Source: Methanobrevibacter sp.
Lineage (GTDB): Archaea; Methanobacteriota; Methanobacteria; Methanobacteriales; Methanobacteriaceae
NCBI RefSeq assembly: GCF_030539875.1
Contig: NZ_JAUNXI010000005.1
Span: 45,959-109,958, forward strand
Length of the DNA stretch: 64,000 nt
Direction of reading: 5' to 3'
A program made the position numbers and the translations under genes. The notes under the pieces are model-generated. The model ran no database searches. It was not told where the DNA came from and worked only from the letters and a program-made list of their open reading frames with translations. Below are positions 17,485-26,941 of the stretch, piece by piece (the first letter of the stretch is position 1; every line of letters starts with the position of its first letter).

Positions 17485-18741
17485 TTATTCAGAAAAACTA
17501 ACCCTTTCAAATTTTTCAACTGTTTTAAGTGATTTAGTTGCGTCAACTCCAATTTTGGTTGTTGTTCCATCGCTTTCAGCAACGGGGTCAAGAGAAGAAC
17601 CACGTACATTAGGAACAATCATGATGTCTCTATCTCCTTTAACACGTGTAGATATTGCATATTCAACATCTTCAGCATCAAAGACATTAACGTCAGTATC
17701 AACTACAACACAATGCTTAAGTGAAGGATGGGCAGATAATGCAGCCATAATAGCATTTTTACCGTCACCTTCAGTTTGCTTGTTGATGGAAACAACTGCG
17801 TGTAACCAGCAACAGCCTCCTTCAGTCAAAACAACATTTTCTACTGTAGGAACAGCATTTTTAACGGCTTTAAATATTCTTGGCTCTTGTGGAAGGCCTT
17901 GCAATAATTTATGTTCAAATCCAGCAGGTAAAATCGCATGGTATGCAGGATTTTCTTTTTTAATATGCATTTTTTCCAAGTTAATGATAGGCTGGTCACG
18001 AACAATATCATAGGTGTCAGTCAAATCCACGAAAGGACCTTCAGCAATAGTTTCTGTAACTGAAATTTTACCTTCCAGAATTATGTCTGCTTGAGGAACT
18101 TCAAGTTCACCGCATTTGATTAATTCCAATTCACCATTTTTAAACGCGTTTGCAACATCCATTTCATTATAATCGATTGGTATTGATGTGGTACTTGCAA
18201 GCAATATTGCAGGATCCATTCCAATAGCTATTGCAATTTCCAGGTCTTCACCTTCTTTTTTAGCGTTTTGGAAATAGGTATAGAGATTTCTTGGAACGAT
18301 TCTAATAACTAACCTTTTATTGTCAAGAACCATCATTCTATGGATTGAAGCATTCTGAATTCCGGAAACAGGGTCACGTGCAAATACAACACCGGAAGTA
18401 ATATATGCTCCACCATCTCTTTTATAATGGGTTAATATTGGTATTTTGTCCAAATCAATCTCTAAAGTATTATATTCAGAAAAATCAGTAAATTTATCTA
18501 CTTTAATAGGTTTTTCCATAGCTTCAATAATTTTTTCAGTAATTTCAGAAACTTTACAGTTAATTGATTCTGCAATTTTATCCCTTGTATTACAGATTCC
18601 TGAAATAACCGGCATATCGAAGCCTTTTACATTATTGATAATAACTGTATCTTTCGGATATTTTCTCAAAACCTTTGCTACTTCAAATTCACTTGAAAGC
18701 TCATCATTGATTTCTATAATGTTTTTTTCATTTAGTTTCAT
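17485..18741 (-). CDS. UbiD-family decarboxylase, probable anhydromevalonate phosphate decarboxylase
   Basis: 418 residues with the prenylated-FMN decarboxylase layout: [36 protein letters not shown] (about 150-185), [12 protein letters not shown] (about 250-261) and a C-terminal [22 protein letters not shown]. Methanogens lack ubiquinone, and the archaeal mevalonate pathway uses a UbiD homolog to decarboxylate trans-anhydromevalonate phosphate. That is the best functional guess, but a different decarboxylation cannot be excluded. It starts 7 bases after purE and is in its operon. Confidence 0.85.
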   Translation of the reverse strand: MKLNEKNIIEINDELSSEFEVAKVLRKYPKDTVIINNVKGFDMPVISGICNTRDKIAESINCKVSEITEKIIEAMEKPIKVDKFTDFSEYNTLEIDLDKIPILTHYKRDGGAYITSGVVFARDPVSGIQNASIHRMMVLDNKRLVIRIVPRNLYTYFQNAKKEGEDLEIAIAIGMDPAILLASTTSIPIDYNEMDVANAFKNGELELIKCGELEVPQADIILEGKISVTETIAEGPFVDLTDTYDIVRDQPIINLEKMHIKKENPAYHAILPAGFEHKLLQGLPQEPRIFKAVKNAVPTVENVVLTEGGCCWLHAVVSINKQTEGDGKNAIMAALSAHPSLKHCVVVDTDVNVFDAEDVEYAISTRVKGDRDIMIVPNVRGSSLDPVAESDGTTTKIGVDATKSLKTVEKFERVSFSE

Positions 18742-18748
18742 AGTATCC

Positions 18749-19774
18749 CTACAAATTAATTTTTTTATTTTTCAATTTTCCAAGAAGTTCTGTAATATAA
18801 TGATTGTTAATAGATAAGATTTCAGCTGCAAGAACGGCGGCGTTTTTACCGTTGTTTATTCCAACAGTTGCAACCGGAACGCCCGGAGGCATACTGACAG
18901 TGGTAAGTGGATATTCATCACCTTCTTCGTTGGTACATGGAACTCCAATAACCGGTCTGTCGGTTAATCCTACAAGTCCTCCTGTTACTTGTGAGGAGTT
19001 GGAACTAATTCCGATAAATATTTTTGCATTTTTCATTGATTTTACATAAGCTGTGAATTTTTTAGCGGACCTTATTGGACAAACAACTTTGGTGTCATGT
19101 GTAATTTTAAGCCTATCTAAAATTGCAGCTACCTTTTTGGCATTTATTAAATCAGTTTGTCTTCCAACAATTATTACAACTTCTGCATCTTCATTTTTGC
19201 AGTTAATTTTATCATCATCAAATTCAGGTTCCTTTATGTCGAGATTTTTAACTTTTAAAAAGTTATTTTGAAGGAACTTTCGGTTTTCAATTTTTTCAAC
19301 AATTTCTTCATTGCTGTTTATAACTTTTAAAGCATATTCTTTTCTTAAATTAATAACTTTTTGACGTACTTCATCATCATGAATTCCAATATATTGGGCT
19401 GCAAGTATTGCCGCATTGTCTCCTCTGTCGATTCCTACAGTAGCGATTGGAGAAGGATAAGGCATTTGAATAATTGATTCTAATGCATCCTGACCATTGA
19501 TTTTAACATCTACTGGCACGCCAATAACAGGTTTCGGTGTATATGCTGCAATTGAACCAGGTAGATGAGCAGCAAGTCCTGCAATACCTATAAATACTTC
19601 AATTCCAGCGTTTGTACCTTGAATAACAATTTCACGAACCAAATCTGGTGTTCTATGTGCTGATGCGATTTTTAAACTGTAAGGTATTTCAAGCTTTTCT
19701 AAAATATCCATACTTTTCTCAGCAATAGCAATATCTGATCCGCTTCCAAGAATTATCATTATCTTTGGTGTCAT
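18749..19774 (-). CDS. purE: PurE, N5-carboxyaminoimidazole ribonucleotide mutase, tandem-domain form
   Basis: 341 residues made of two PurE domains. The N-terminal one (1-150) is complete: [24 protein letters not shown] with the catalytic His at about 40, and [17 protein letters not shown]. The C-terminal one (about 195-335) keeps the fold ([29 protein letters not shown]) but has CPIRSAKK where SAHRTP should be and [10 protein letters not shown] in place of AGLAAHLPG. It has probably lost catalysis and may be structural or regulatory. Two-domain PurE proteins are known from Methanobacteriales. It lies between tex and the UbiD gene. Confidence 0.92.
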   Translation of the reverse strand: MTPKIMIILGSGSDIAIAEKSMDILEKLEIPYSLKIASAHRTPDLVREIVIQGTNAGIEVFIGIAGLAAHLPGSIAAYTPKPVIGVPVDVKINGQDALESIIQMPYPSPIATVGIDRGDNAAILAAQYIGIHDDEVRQKVINLRKEYALKVINSNEEIVEKIENRKFLQNNFLKVKNLDIKEPEFDDDKINCKNEDAEVVIIVGRQTDLINAKKVAAILDRLKITHDTKVVCPIRSAKKFTAYVKSMKNAKIFIGISSNSSQVTGGLVGLTDRPVIGVPCTNEEGDEYPLTTVSMPPGVPVATVGINNGKNAAVLAAEILSINNHYITELLGKLKNKKINL

Positions 19775-19834
19775 CTAAAAATCCTCTTTTGTCTTAATTT
19801 TTAATCATTTATGATGTATTGATTTTAAAATATA

Positions 19835-22021
19835 TTAAAGTATCATTGAAAGATTAATTCTATTCCTTTTCAAATCAATATCCAAAACTTTTACATCAAC
19901 AATATCCCCAACATTAACAATATCCAGGGGATGTTTTACAAATTTATCAGCAACCAACTGTGAAATATGAACCAGTCCGTCTTGGTGAACTCCAATATCA
20001 ACAAAAGCACCAAAATCCACAATATTTCTAACGGTTCCCTGCATTATCATACCGGTTTCCAGATCTTCTATTGATAACACATTTTTTCTAAGTATTGGCT
20101 TTGGCATTTCTTCACGGGGGTCTCTGCCGGGTTTTTTAAGTTCTTTTACAATATCTTTAAGCGTTTCCTGACCAATTTCAAGTTCTTTTGAAATGTCTTC
20201 CAGGTCAATATTGTCCAATTTTAAGTTTGAGCTTCCAATATCATCAACAGTAGAATCAAGTTTTTCAAGTAGTTTATATGTGGCATCATATGCTTCCGGA
20301 TGGATTGTTGTATTATCAAGGGGATACTCGGGGTTATTAACTTTAATAAATCCTGCGCATTGCTCATATGTTTTCTTTCCAAGTTTTTTAACTTTTAACA
20401 ATTCTTTTCTTGAGGTGAAACTTCCATTTTCTTCTCTGTAGTTTATAATGTTTTTAGCTGTTGAATTTCCAATTCCGGATACATAATTAAGCAAGCTTAC
20501 AGATGCCGTATTTAAATCCACTCCCACTTCATTTACAACTTTTTCAACAACGCCCGCCAATGATTCGTTTAACTGCTTTTGATTCATATCATGCTGGTAT
20601 TGGCCAACACCAATAGATTTAGGGTCAATTTTTACAAGTTCGGCTAATGGGTCTTGCAGCCTTCTTGCAATTGAAATAGCACTTCTCTCTCCTTCCGAAA
20701 AATCAGGAAATTCATCATCAGCATATTTTGAAGCAGAATAAACTGACGCTCCTGCTTCATTAACAATAATATATTCTACATTAGTGTCTTTGATTATTTT
20801 TCCAACGATTTCTTCAGATTCCCTTGATGCGGTTCCATTACCGATAGCTATCACGTTAATGTCATATTTATCAATCAATTGACGTACAGTTTTTATTGAT
20901 TCGGTAACTTTATTTTGGGGTTGTGTCGGATAAATTAAGGAGGTGTCAAGGACTTTTCCAGTATCGTCAATAACGGCTAGTTTGCATCCGGTTCTAAATG
21001 CAGGATCCCAGCCTAGGATGGTTTTTCCAACAAGGGGACTTTCCATTAACAGCTGATTTAAATTTTTAGCAAATACCTCAATTGATTTTTCTTCCGCTTT
21101 TTGGCTTAGGCAGTTTCTGATTTCCCTTTGGATTGCAGGAGAAATCAGTCTTTTATATGCATCTTCAATAGCTTCTTTTATGATTGGGGTGGTAAACGGA
21201 TTGTATTTTATTTTTTCGGGAATTTCAGAGATATTTTTCAGGATGTGCCTGTTTAGATATTTAATTACTTCATCATCATCACAAGCAACTTTCACTTTAA
21301 TTATCCCCTCTTTTTCAGCTCTGTTGATTGCTAGAATTCTGTGAGGGGGTATCTTTTTAATACTTTCTGCGTAATTATAATAAACTTCATATTCGCTTGA
21401 CTGTTCCTTGTCTTTTGCTTTTGTCTCAACATGACCAGTATAGAATGTATTATATCTAATTTTTTTTCTGAAATCGGAATTATCTGAAATCTCTTCGCTT
21501 ATAATGTCTTTGGCACCGTCTATTGCTTCTTTTATAGTTTTAACTTCATCTGTTAAATATTTCTTAGCAATATTTTCAACATTCTCTTTTATGTTTTGCT
21601 CTATAATCAGAGTTGCCAGAGGCTCCAAGCCTTTTTCACGGGCTTTACTTGCTCTTGTCTGTCTTTTGCTTTTAAAAGGCCGGTACAAATCTTCAAGTTC
21701 AACAAGAGTGTTAACAGTTGAAATTTTATTTTTTAAATTTTCATCTAATTTTCCAAGTTCACCTATTCTTTTAATGATTTTTTCTTTTTTGTCTTCTAAA
21801 TTCCTTAGATATTTCAGCCTTTCATCAAATTTTCTTAATGTTGTATCATTTAAAGATCCTGTAACATCTTTTCTGTATCTTGCAATAAATGGAATTGTGT
21901 TTCCTTCATCAATTAGTTTGATTACTGTTTTTACCTGTCGGGTATCTAAATTCAATTCTTTTTCGAGCGTTTTTGCTATCATTTTTTCACTTAAATTAGT
22001 AATTTTTTTATGTAATTTCAT
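19835..22021 (-). CDS. tex: Tex-family RNA-binding protein
   Basis: 728 residues, full length for the family. N-terminal helical region ([28 protein letters not shown]), a YqgF/RNase H-like domain (ILGWDPAFRTGCKLAVIDDTGKVLDTSLIYP, about 335-365), helix-hairpin-helix segments (LLNYVSGIGNSTAKNIINYRE) and a C-terminal S1 RNA-binding domain (GMIMQGTVRNIVDFGAFVDIGVHQDGLVHIS). The start is supported by GGAG six bases upstream. Tex is mainly bacterial, so an ancestral transfer into this lineage is possible. It heads the tex-purE-ubiD operon. Confidence 0.95.
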   Translation of the reverse strand: MKLHKKITNLSEKMIAKTLEKELNLDTRQVKTVIKLIDEGNTIPFIARYRKDVTGSLNDTTLRKFDERLKYLRNLEDKKEKIIKRIGELGKLDENLKNKISTVNTLVELEDLYRPFKSKRQTRASKAREKGLEPLATLIIEQNIKENVENIAKKYLTDEVKTIKEAIDGAKDIISEEISDNSDFRKKIRYNTFYTGHVETKAKDKEQSSEYEVYYNYAESIKKIPPHRILAINRAEKEGIIKVKVACDDDEVIKYLNRHILKNISEIPEKIKYNPFTTPIIKEAIEDAYKRLISPAIQREIRNCLSQKAEEKSIEVFAKNLNQLLMESPLVGKTILGWDPAFRTGCKLAVIDDTGKVLDTSLIYPTQPQNKVTESIKTVRQLIDKYDINVIAIGNGTASRESEEIVGKIIKDTNVEYIIVNEAGASVYSASKYADDEFPDFSEGERSAISIARRLQDPLAELVKIDPKSIGVGQYQHDMNQKQLNESLAGVVEKVVNEVGVDLNTASVSLLNYVSGIGNSTAKNIINYREENGSFTSRKELLKVKKLGKKTYEQCAGFIKVNNPEYPLDNTTIHPEAYDATYKLLEKLDSTVDDIGSSNLKLDNIDLEDISKELEIGQETLKDIVKELKKPGRDPREEMPKPILRKNVLSIEDLETGMIMQGTVRNIVDFGAFVDIGVHQDGLVHISQLVADKFVKHPLDIVNVGDIVDVKVLDIDLKRNRINLSMIL

Positions 22022-22228
22022 TATTACTCCATTAACAATTACATATTTTAAATCATGTTTATTAATCTGTTGAGTAATGTTGCTTGAAAATTTAAAAATT
22101 AGAAATTTAGTTATAATACATAGAGTTTTAATAGATGTGGTGAATCTATTTTTCTTATTTTTTATTAACTATTTATATGTTATAAAAAATAATTAAATAT
22201 TAGTAAATTGTTAATGGGAGAATTTTAA

Positions 22229-23935
22229 GTGTATTGGTTTTTTCTAATTATTTCTTTTTTACTGGCTAGTATAAAAACTCAAAAACCTAGAAAATATAAA
22301 AAAGTTTCAGTTATTATTCCTGCATATAATGAAGAGGATACAGTAGCTAAGGTTGTAGGTGTTGTTAAAAAAGTATCGTATGTAGATGAAATCGTTGTTG
22401 TTAATGACGGGTCATCTGACAATACTGAAGCTGAAGCTTTAAAAGCCGGAGCTAAAGTGATTAATCATGAAACTAATAAGGGAAAAGGTGAAGCTTTAAA
22501 AACCGGTTATAAAAAAACTGAATGCGATATTATAGTATTTATCGATGCGGATATCTACAATTTAACTTCTAATAAAGTAGAAGCAATGATAAGGCCTATT
22601 TTAGATGGAAAGACTGATATTACTAAAACTAAATTTTCTCGTGCAAGCGGTCGTGTTACTGAGCTTACTGCTAAACCATTACTTAATTTTTTCTTCCCTG
22701 AAATCTCATTTGAGCAGCCGTTAAGCGGTCAGTTCGCAGCACGCAAGGAAATTTTGAAAAAAATTAATTTTGAAAGTGATTATGGTGTGGATGTAGGTAT
22801 TGTTATTGATGCTGATGTTTTGGGAATTTCTATTATGGAAGTTGACATTGGTGCTATTGAACATGACATGTCTCCTCTTTCAGATTTAAATTTAATGGCT
22901 AATGAGGTTGTAAGAACCATTATAGGTCGTGCTAATAAATATGGAAGAGTCACCATGATTGATGAAATCGGTTATTATATTAGAATGTCAATTGTTGGTT
23001 TGTCCTTGATTATTCTTGGTTTATTTACTATATTCTTCGTAAAGTTTGTTCCTTTATCTCTTGGAGTTATAATTTCAATAGTAGGTATTTTGATTTCAAT
23101 CTGTTACATTATTAAAGTTATTATCAAATCAATCAACATGTTTAAAAAGACGCCAGGCCGCAATCTAGTAAAATCTTTTGTTAAAATCCATTTTCCAATG
23201 ATTATTTCCATGATTGTATTGCTTTTGATGATTTCAACATTCATTGGAGCTGCACATTTTGATTACGGAGTTTTGTCAATTGAACCTAATTCTAGAAATC
23301 TAATCATATATGCAGATGACTCTTCAAGGGATAATCCTATTTCAGTTAGAGGACCTTATACTGTTGATACTGCGATTGAAAATGAATCTGATCAAATACG
23401 CGTGCCTGCAGAAGCAATGCTGACATTGGGTGTTAAGGTTAATGACACTATTCAGTTTGACAATGAGAAAATTTATTCAATCAATGAAAGCAGACCTGGC
23501 GAAGGGGATGTGTTTAGATTGCCTATCGGAGTTAAGAAATTGTTGGATGTTGATAACGGCGATGTAATTCAAAACAGTCGTTTAAAGGATATTTTCGAAG
23601 GCTCTTTGATTACCCATTATTATGATTATAATAATACAACAATTAAAGAAAAGTATATTGTTACATCAAGAGATAAACAGGCGGCAATGTTTGAAGTGTT
23701 CCTTAATAATGAATCTATTTTAAATTCATCCGGTATTTTTAAAAATAATCAAACATATGACATTTCTGTTGATGGAGATCAGATAACATCTTTTAATTTT
23801 GAAAATAATATGACCGAGTCATTTAAATATGACAACAGCAGTGTAAAAATAGTATTTAAGGATACGAACTCAACTTCAATAAGAGTTTTTGCTCGTGCAA
23901 ATCAGGGCAATTTCTTAAATTTTTATTTTAAATAA
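22229..23935 (+). CDS. Family 2 glycosyltransferase with membrane segments and large ectodomain
   Basis: 568 residues starting with GTG, with GGGAG placed correctly upstream. After a short hydrophobic N-terminus comes a GT2 catalytic domain (SVIIPAYNEEDTVAKVVGVV, VVVNDGSSDNT, IVFIDADIYN with the DxD motif). Three or four hydrophobic segments follow (about 253-350), then a C-terminal domain of about 215 residues predicted outside the cell. That domain contains SDQIRVPAEAMLTLGVKVNDTIQF, which resembles an AbrB-like swapped-hairpin pattern. Probably transfers a sugar to a lipid carrier or surface glycan; acceptor unknown. Confidence 0.8.
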   Translation: MYWFFLIISFLLASIKTQKPRKYKKVSVIIPAYNEEDTVAKVVGVVKKVSYVDEIVVVNDGSSDNTEAEALKAGAKVINHETNKGKGEALKTGYKKTECDIIVFIDADIYNLTSNKVEAMIRPILDGKTDITKTKFSRASGRVTELTAKPLLNFFFPEISFEQPLSGQFAARKEILKKINFESDYGVDVGIVIDADVLGISIMEVDIGAIEHDMSPLSDLNLMANEVVRTIIGRANKYGRVTMIDEIGYYIRMSIVGLSLIILGLFTIFFVKFVPLSLGVIISIVGILISICYIIKVIIKSINMFKKTPGRNLVKSFVKIHFPMIISMIVLLLMISTFIGAAHFDYGVLSIEPNSRNLIIYADDSSRDNPISVRGPYTVDTAIENESDQIRVPAEAMLTLGVKVNDTIQFDNEKIYSINESRPGEGDVFRLPIGVKKLLDVDNGDVIQNSRLKDIFEGSLITHYYDYNNTTIKEKYIVTSRDKQAAMFEVFLNNESILNSSGIFKNNQTYDISVDGDQITSFNFENNMTESFKYDNSSVKIVFKDTNSTSIRVFARANQGNFLNFYFK

Positions 23936-23942
23936 ATAGTAT

Positions 23943-23973
23943 AAATCTAAAAGGAGTTGATTCCTTTAGATTT
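23943..23973. terminator. Inverted repeat between convergent genes
   Basis: AAATCTAAAAGGA (23943-23955) pairs with TCCTTTAGATTT (23962-23973) with one bulged A and a short loop. It overlaps the last two bases of the minus-strand gene and follows the plus-strand glycosyltransferase stop, so it likely ends both transcripts. Confidence 0.55.
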
Positions 23974-24907
23974 ATTTATCATAAGCTTTTACTGCTTCTT
24001 CAACATCATCATAAAGGCCTAAAGCCGCAAGTGCGCCAACTTTACCCTGTTCACCTGTAACAGCGATTAATTGAATGTTCAATTCTTCTGCAACTGACTG
24101 TGCAGTTTCAACATCCATCATTCCAGATTTTGTGGCAATAGAATATTCTCTTAATTTTTCCGGAATATCTAATCCTTCCAAAATTGCAATTGCTGTTTTA
24201 TCAGATAGGGTATCTCTTTTAAGAATTTCAATAACTCTATTGACTAACTCTTCTTTTCTAGATTCTTCAACAGCGAATGTTAAAGCGATTGACACACAAT
24301 TTTGAGTTTTATGAGGGTTATGCGGATACAGCTGGACAATAATATGGTCTAAATATTCAAAATTTTCATTTTCAAGTTCAACACCTAAATTATGCGCCAT
24401 TGTCCAGGTAGCTCCCGCATCTTTAGTGTCTGTATCGTCAATACCAATTACCACCTTTTCAAGTTTTGGTGTAACGACAGTAGCTTTTCCTGCTTTAGAA
24501 CCTCCTCCTGCCTGAATAAGTTCAATGTATTTGACACCTTCACCCATTCCTCTGCACATTCCGGCTCCAACACCTGCACCTGCAAGACCTGTGTGAGTCA
24601 CTTTAACTTCATCACCATCTACAACGATTTCATCTATTCCGGCAGCGTTAAAACTGGCTTTAAGGTCTAATGGTTTTTTGCCAGTATGGCATTTGTAAAC
24701 ATGTTTATTTCCGTCACGATAAGCGGAATCAATTAAATCGGAATTGTTTCTGTATTGATTTAACAGCCAATGTGATCCGGAGATGCATGGGTGATATTCA
24801 ACGATTTCGACTTTATCACCATCTACCATAGTCAGCACTTTTTCATAAGGCGCAATCCATGGGTCGTTAAATTTTTCTCTTAATTCATTAGGTTTTAAAA
24901 TTTCCAT
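23972..24907 (-). CDS. Methanogenesis marker protein 11
   Basis: 311 residues matching methanogenesis marker protein 11, a protein found in methanogens but without proven function. Visible marks are WIAPYEKVLTMVDGD near the N-terminus, the glycine-rich HTGLAGAGVGAGMCRGM (about 106-122), and VVIGIDDTDTKDAGATW (about 152-168), an aspartate-rich motif shared with the tRNA-modifying TiaS family. It is the last gene of the leuC-leuD-leuB-ribH run, starting 8 bases after ribH. Confidence 0.83.
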   Translation of the reverse strand: MEILKPNELREKFNDPWIAPYEKVLTMVDGDKVEIVEYHPCISGSHWLLNQYRNNSDLIDSAYRDGNKHVYKCHTGKKPLDLKASFNAAGIDEIVVDGDEVKVTHTGLAGAGVGAGMCRGMGEGVKYIELIQAGGGSKAGKATVVTPKLEKVVIGIDDTDTKDAGATWTMAHNLGVELENENFEYLDHIIVQLYPHNPHKTQNCVSIALTFAVEESRKEELVNRVIEILKRDTLSDKTAIAILEGLDIPEKLREYSIATKSGMMDVETAQSVAEELNIQLIAVTGEQGKVGALAALGLYDDVEEAVKAYDK

Positions 24908-24915
24908 CTAATCAT

Positions 24916-25332
24916 CTAAATTTCTTTTAGTCTGTCGCACATTTTAATAGCTGCTTCAACTGCACTTTTTGCGTTTTTAACGCGTCTGTGCGCATCTAAT
25001 CTGGTCATTCCAGGACCGGTAATACCAAGTGCTACCGGAGTATTGTATTCTAATGCCAAATCAGCTATCTTACGGGAAGCATGTTGTGCTACAATTTGAT
25101 CATGGTCAGTTGCACCTTCAATTACAGCACCTAAAGTGATAATTGCATCATATTCATCTTTTTGCAATAATTTCTTTATTACAAGAGGCATATCAAATAC
25201 ACCAGGAACTGTAACAATTTTTGTAATTTCACAATCTCTATTTTTTGCTTCTGCTTTTGCAAGTTCTAACATCATTTGTGTAATGTCATAATTAAATTCT
25301 GCAACTACTGCTGCAATTTCATATTTTACCAT
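24916..25332 (-). CDS. ribH: 6,7-dimethyl-8-ribityllumazine synthase
   Basis: Penultimate enzyme of riboflavin synthesis, forming lumazine from butanone phosphate and ribitylamino-uracil. From ATG 25332 it has 138 residues, the usual length, and that ATG has AGAGGGA upstream; a longer frame reaching 25401 runs across the neighbouring small gene and is rejected. Motifs: VAEFNYDI, VPGVFDMPLVIKKLL, ITLGAVIEGATDHDQIV and ALGITGPGMTRLDAHRR. In one operon with leucine genes. Confidence 0.94.
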   Translation of the reverse strand: MVKYEIAAVVAEFNYDITQMMLELAKAEAKNRDCEITKIVTVPGVFDMPLVIKKLLQKDEYDAIITLGAVIEGATDHDQIVAQHASRKIADLALEYNTPVALGITGPGMTRLDAHRRVKNAKSAVEAAIKMCDRLKEI

Positions 25333-25354
25333 TTTAAGTCCCTCTTTATTTTTT

Positions 25355-25465
25355 TTAAACGTTTCCACTAAATAACAAAAGTAGGAATCCTGCAACCCCA
25401 CTTACTACCATAATAAATATGATAAAAAGTGCAGCGAACTGTAATTTAGTTAATTTTTTATTCAT
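25355..25465 (-). CDS. 36-residue single-pass membrane protein
   Basis: A short ORF between leuB and ribH: a basic N-terminus (MNKKLTKLQF) then about 23 hydrophobic residues (AALFIIFIMVVSGVAGFLLL onward) and a SGNV tail. GGAG lies at the expected distance before the ATG. It fills the gap exactly, with 13 bases to leuB and 22 to ribH, so it looks like a genuine operon member. The function is unknown. Confidence 0.65.
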   Translation of the reverse strand: MNKKLTKLQFAALFIIFIMVVSGVAGFLLLLFSGNV

Positions 25466-25478
25466 TATATGTCTCCAT

Positions 25479-26483
25479 TTATAAATTATTTTTAACTTCC
25501 TCAGCTAGCTCCATAGTAGTAGATAAACCACCTAAATCACCAGTTAAAATATTACCGTCATTAAGTACTTTTAATATTGCAGCGTCAAATTTATCCGCCG
25601 CTTCATCTTCACCAAGATATCTAAGCATCATAATTGCTGAAAGCATCATGGCTATTGGATTTGCTTTACCTTGGCCTGCAATGTCAGGTGCTGAACCGTG
25701 AACCGGTTCGAATAATGCTCCATCCTTGCCGATATTGGCGGATGGAATTAAACCAAGTCCTCCAACAAGACCTGCACCTTCATCAGAAAGTATGTCTCCG
25801 AAAAGGTTAGTGGTTACAATAACCTCAAAGTCTTCAGGTCTGGTTATCAGATACATTGCAGTTGCATCTACATAATAATCCTCAGTTGCAATTTCAGGAT
25901 ACTTTTCTGCAACTTCATAGAAAATATCTTTAAATAAACCGTCACTTTTCTTTAACACATTAGCCTTGTGAACGCCGGTCACTTTACTTTTATTATGTTC
26001 TTTTGCATATTTAAAAGCATAATTAATAATGCGCTCTTCGGCTTCACGTGTAATAATGCGTTTGGCCACAGCACCTTCATCTGTATATCTTTCTTCATCT
26101 GCAATATACATCCCTTCTGTATTTTCACGCACTATTATGAAATCTATTTTATCAGATAATGATTGGGTGTTTGGATAGGATTTTACAGGTCTTAAATTCG
26201 CAAACATCTTCAGTTCTTGGCGAATTTTAACAATCACATCAGCTGCAGTTTCACCTGCCGCACCAAATAAGCATGCATCTGCATTTCTGATAATGTCTAA
26301 TGTTTTATCAGGAAGGGCAGCACCGTTTTTTTTCAAACATTCGTCTCCGGCTTCTGCATAAATATAATTAAAATCAATATCCAAAGCATCTAAAACATAT
26401 ATTGCCGCTTCCATTACTTCACTACCTATTCCGTCACCGGGAATAACAGCAATTTGATAATTATCTTTTTTTGAGGTATTCAA
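25479..26483 (-). CDS. leuB: 3-isopropylmalate dehydrogenase family
   Basis: 334-residue NAD-dependent beta-decarboxylating dehydrogenase. Motifs include AVIPGDGIGSEVMEAA, the arginines of LRPVKSYPN, IVRENTEGMY, YVDATAMYL and EPVHGSAPDIAGQGKANPIAM. Methanogens have two paralogs, LeuB (leucine) and AksF (coenzyme B 2-oxosuberate). The leuC-leuD neighbours and the loop of LeuD favour the leucine pathway, but dual use is possible. Its start overlaps leuD by 23 bases. Confidence 0.88.
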   Translation of the reverse strand: MNTSKKDNYQIAVIPGDGIGSEVMEAAIYVLDALDIDFNYIYAEAGDECLKKNGAALPDKTLDIIRNADACLFGAAGETAADVIVKIRQELKMFANLRPVKSYPNTQSLSDKIDFIIVRENTEGMYIADEERYTDEGAVAKRIITREAEERIINYAFKYAKEHNKSKVTGVHKANVLKKSDGLFKDIFYEVAEKYPEIATEDYYVDATAMYLITRPEDFEVIVTTNLFGDILSDEGAGLVGGLGLIPSANIGKDGALFEPVHGSAPDIAGQGKANPIAMMLSAIMMLRYLGEDEAADKFDAAILKVLNDGNILTGDLGGLSTTMELAEEVKNNL

Positions 26484-26937
26484 TTAAACCACCTTTTTCC
26501 AGTATTTCTAACATGAATGGAGGCAATTTTTTAAACGTGATTATTTCTCCATTTTGAGATTTTATAGTAGCATTCTCCATGTCGATTTCAATTTCTTCCC
26601 CATTTTCTATAATTTTACTAACTCCAGGAGCTTCTAAAAGGGGAATTCCAACATTTATCGCATTTCTGTAAAATATTCTTGCAAATGACTCGGCAATTAC
26701 GGCAACCACGCCAGCACCTTTAAGGGCTATTGGAGCATGTTCTCTAGAAGATCCGCACCCGAAATTAGTTCCTGCAACAATAAAATCTCCTTGTTTGCAT
26801 TTTTCATTAAAATTAGGATCTAAACCTTCCATGCAATGAGCTGATAATGTTTCTTCATCAGTATAAATTAAATATTTTCCCGGAACTATAATATCAGTAT
26901 CAATGTCATTTCCAAATTTCCATGCTGTTCCTTTCAT
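26461..26937 (-). CDS. leuD: 3-isopropylmalate dehydratase small subunit
   Basis: 158-residue swivel domain that completes the isopropylmalate isomerase active site with LeuC. Motifs: [18 protein letters not shown] and [19 protein letters not shown]. The specificity loop reads YLIYT. In Methanocaldococcus the homoaconitase small subunit has YLRT there and the isopropylmalate form YLVY, so this copy fits leucine synthesis rather than coenzyme B. It follows leuC by four bases. Confidence 0.9.
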   Translation of the reverse strand: MKGTAWKFGNDIDTDIIVPGKYLIYTDEETLSAHCMEGLDPNFNEKCKQGDFIVAGTNFGCGSSREHAPIALKGAGVVAVIAESFARIFYRNAINVGIPLLEAPGVSKIIENGEEIEIDMENATIKSQNGEIITFKKLPPFMLEILEKGGLIEYLKKR

Positions 26938-26941
26938 ATTT

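Noticed and set aside
25333..25401. N-terminal extension of ribH
   Set aside because: The extra residues are out of character and run across the small membrane protein gene; the ATG at 25332 has a good ribosome-binding site and gives family length.
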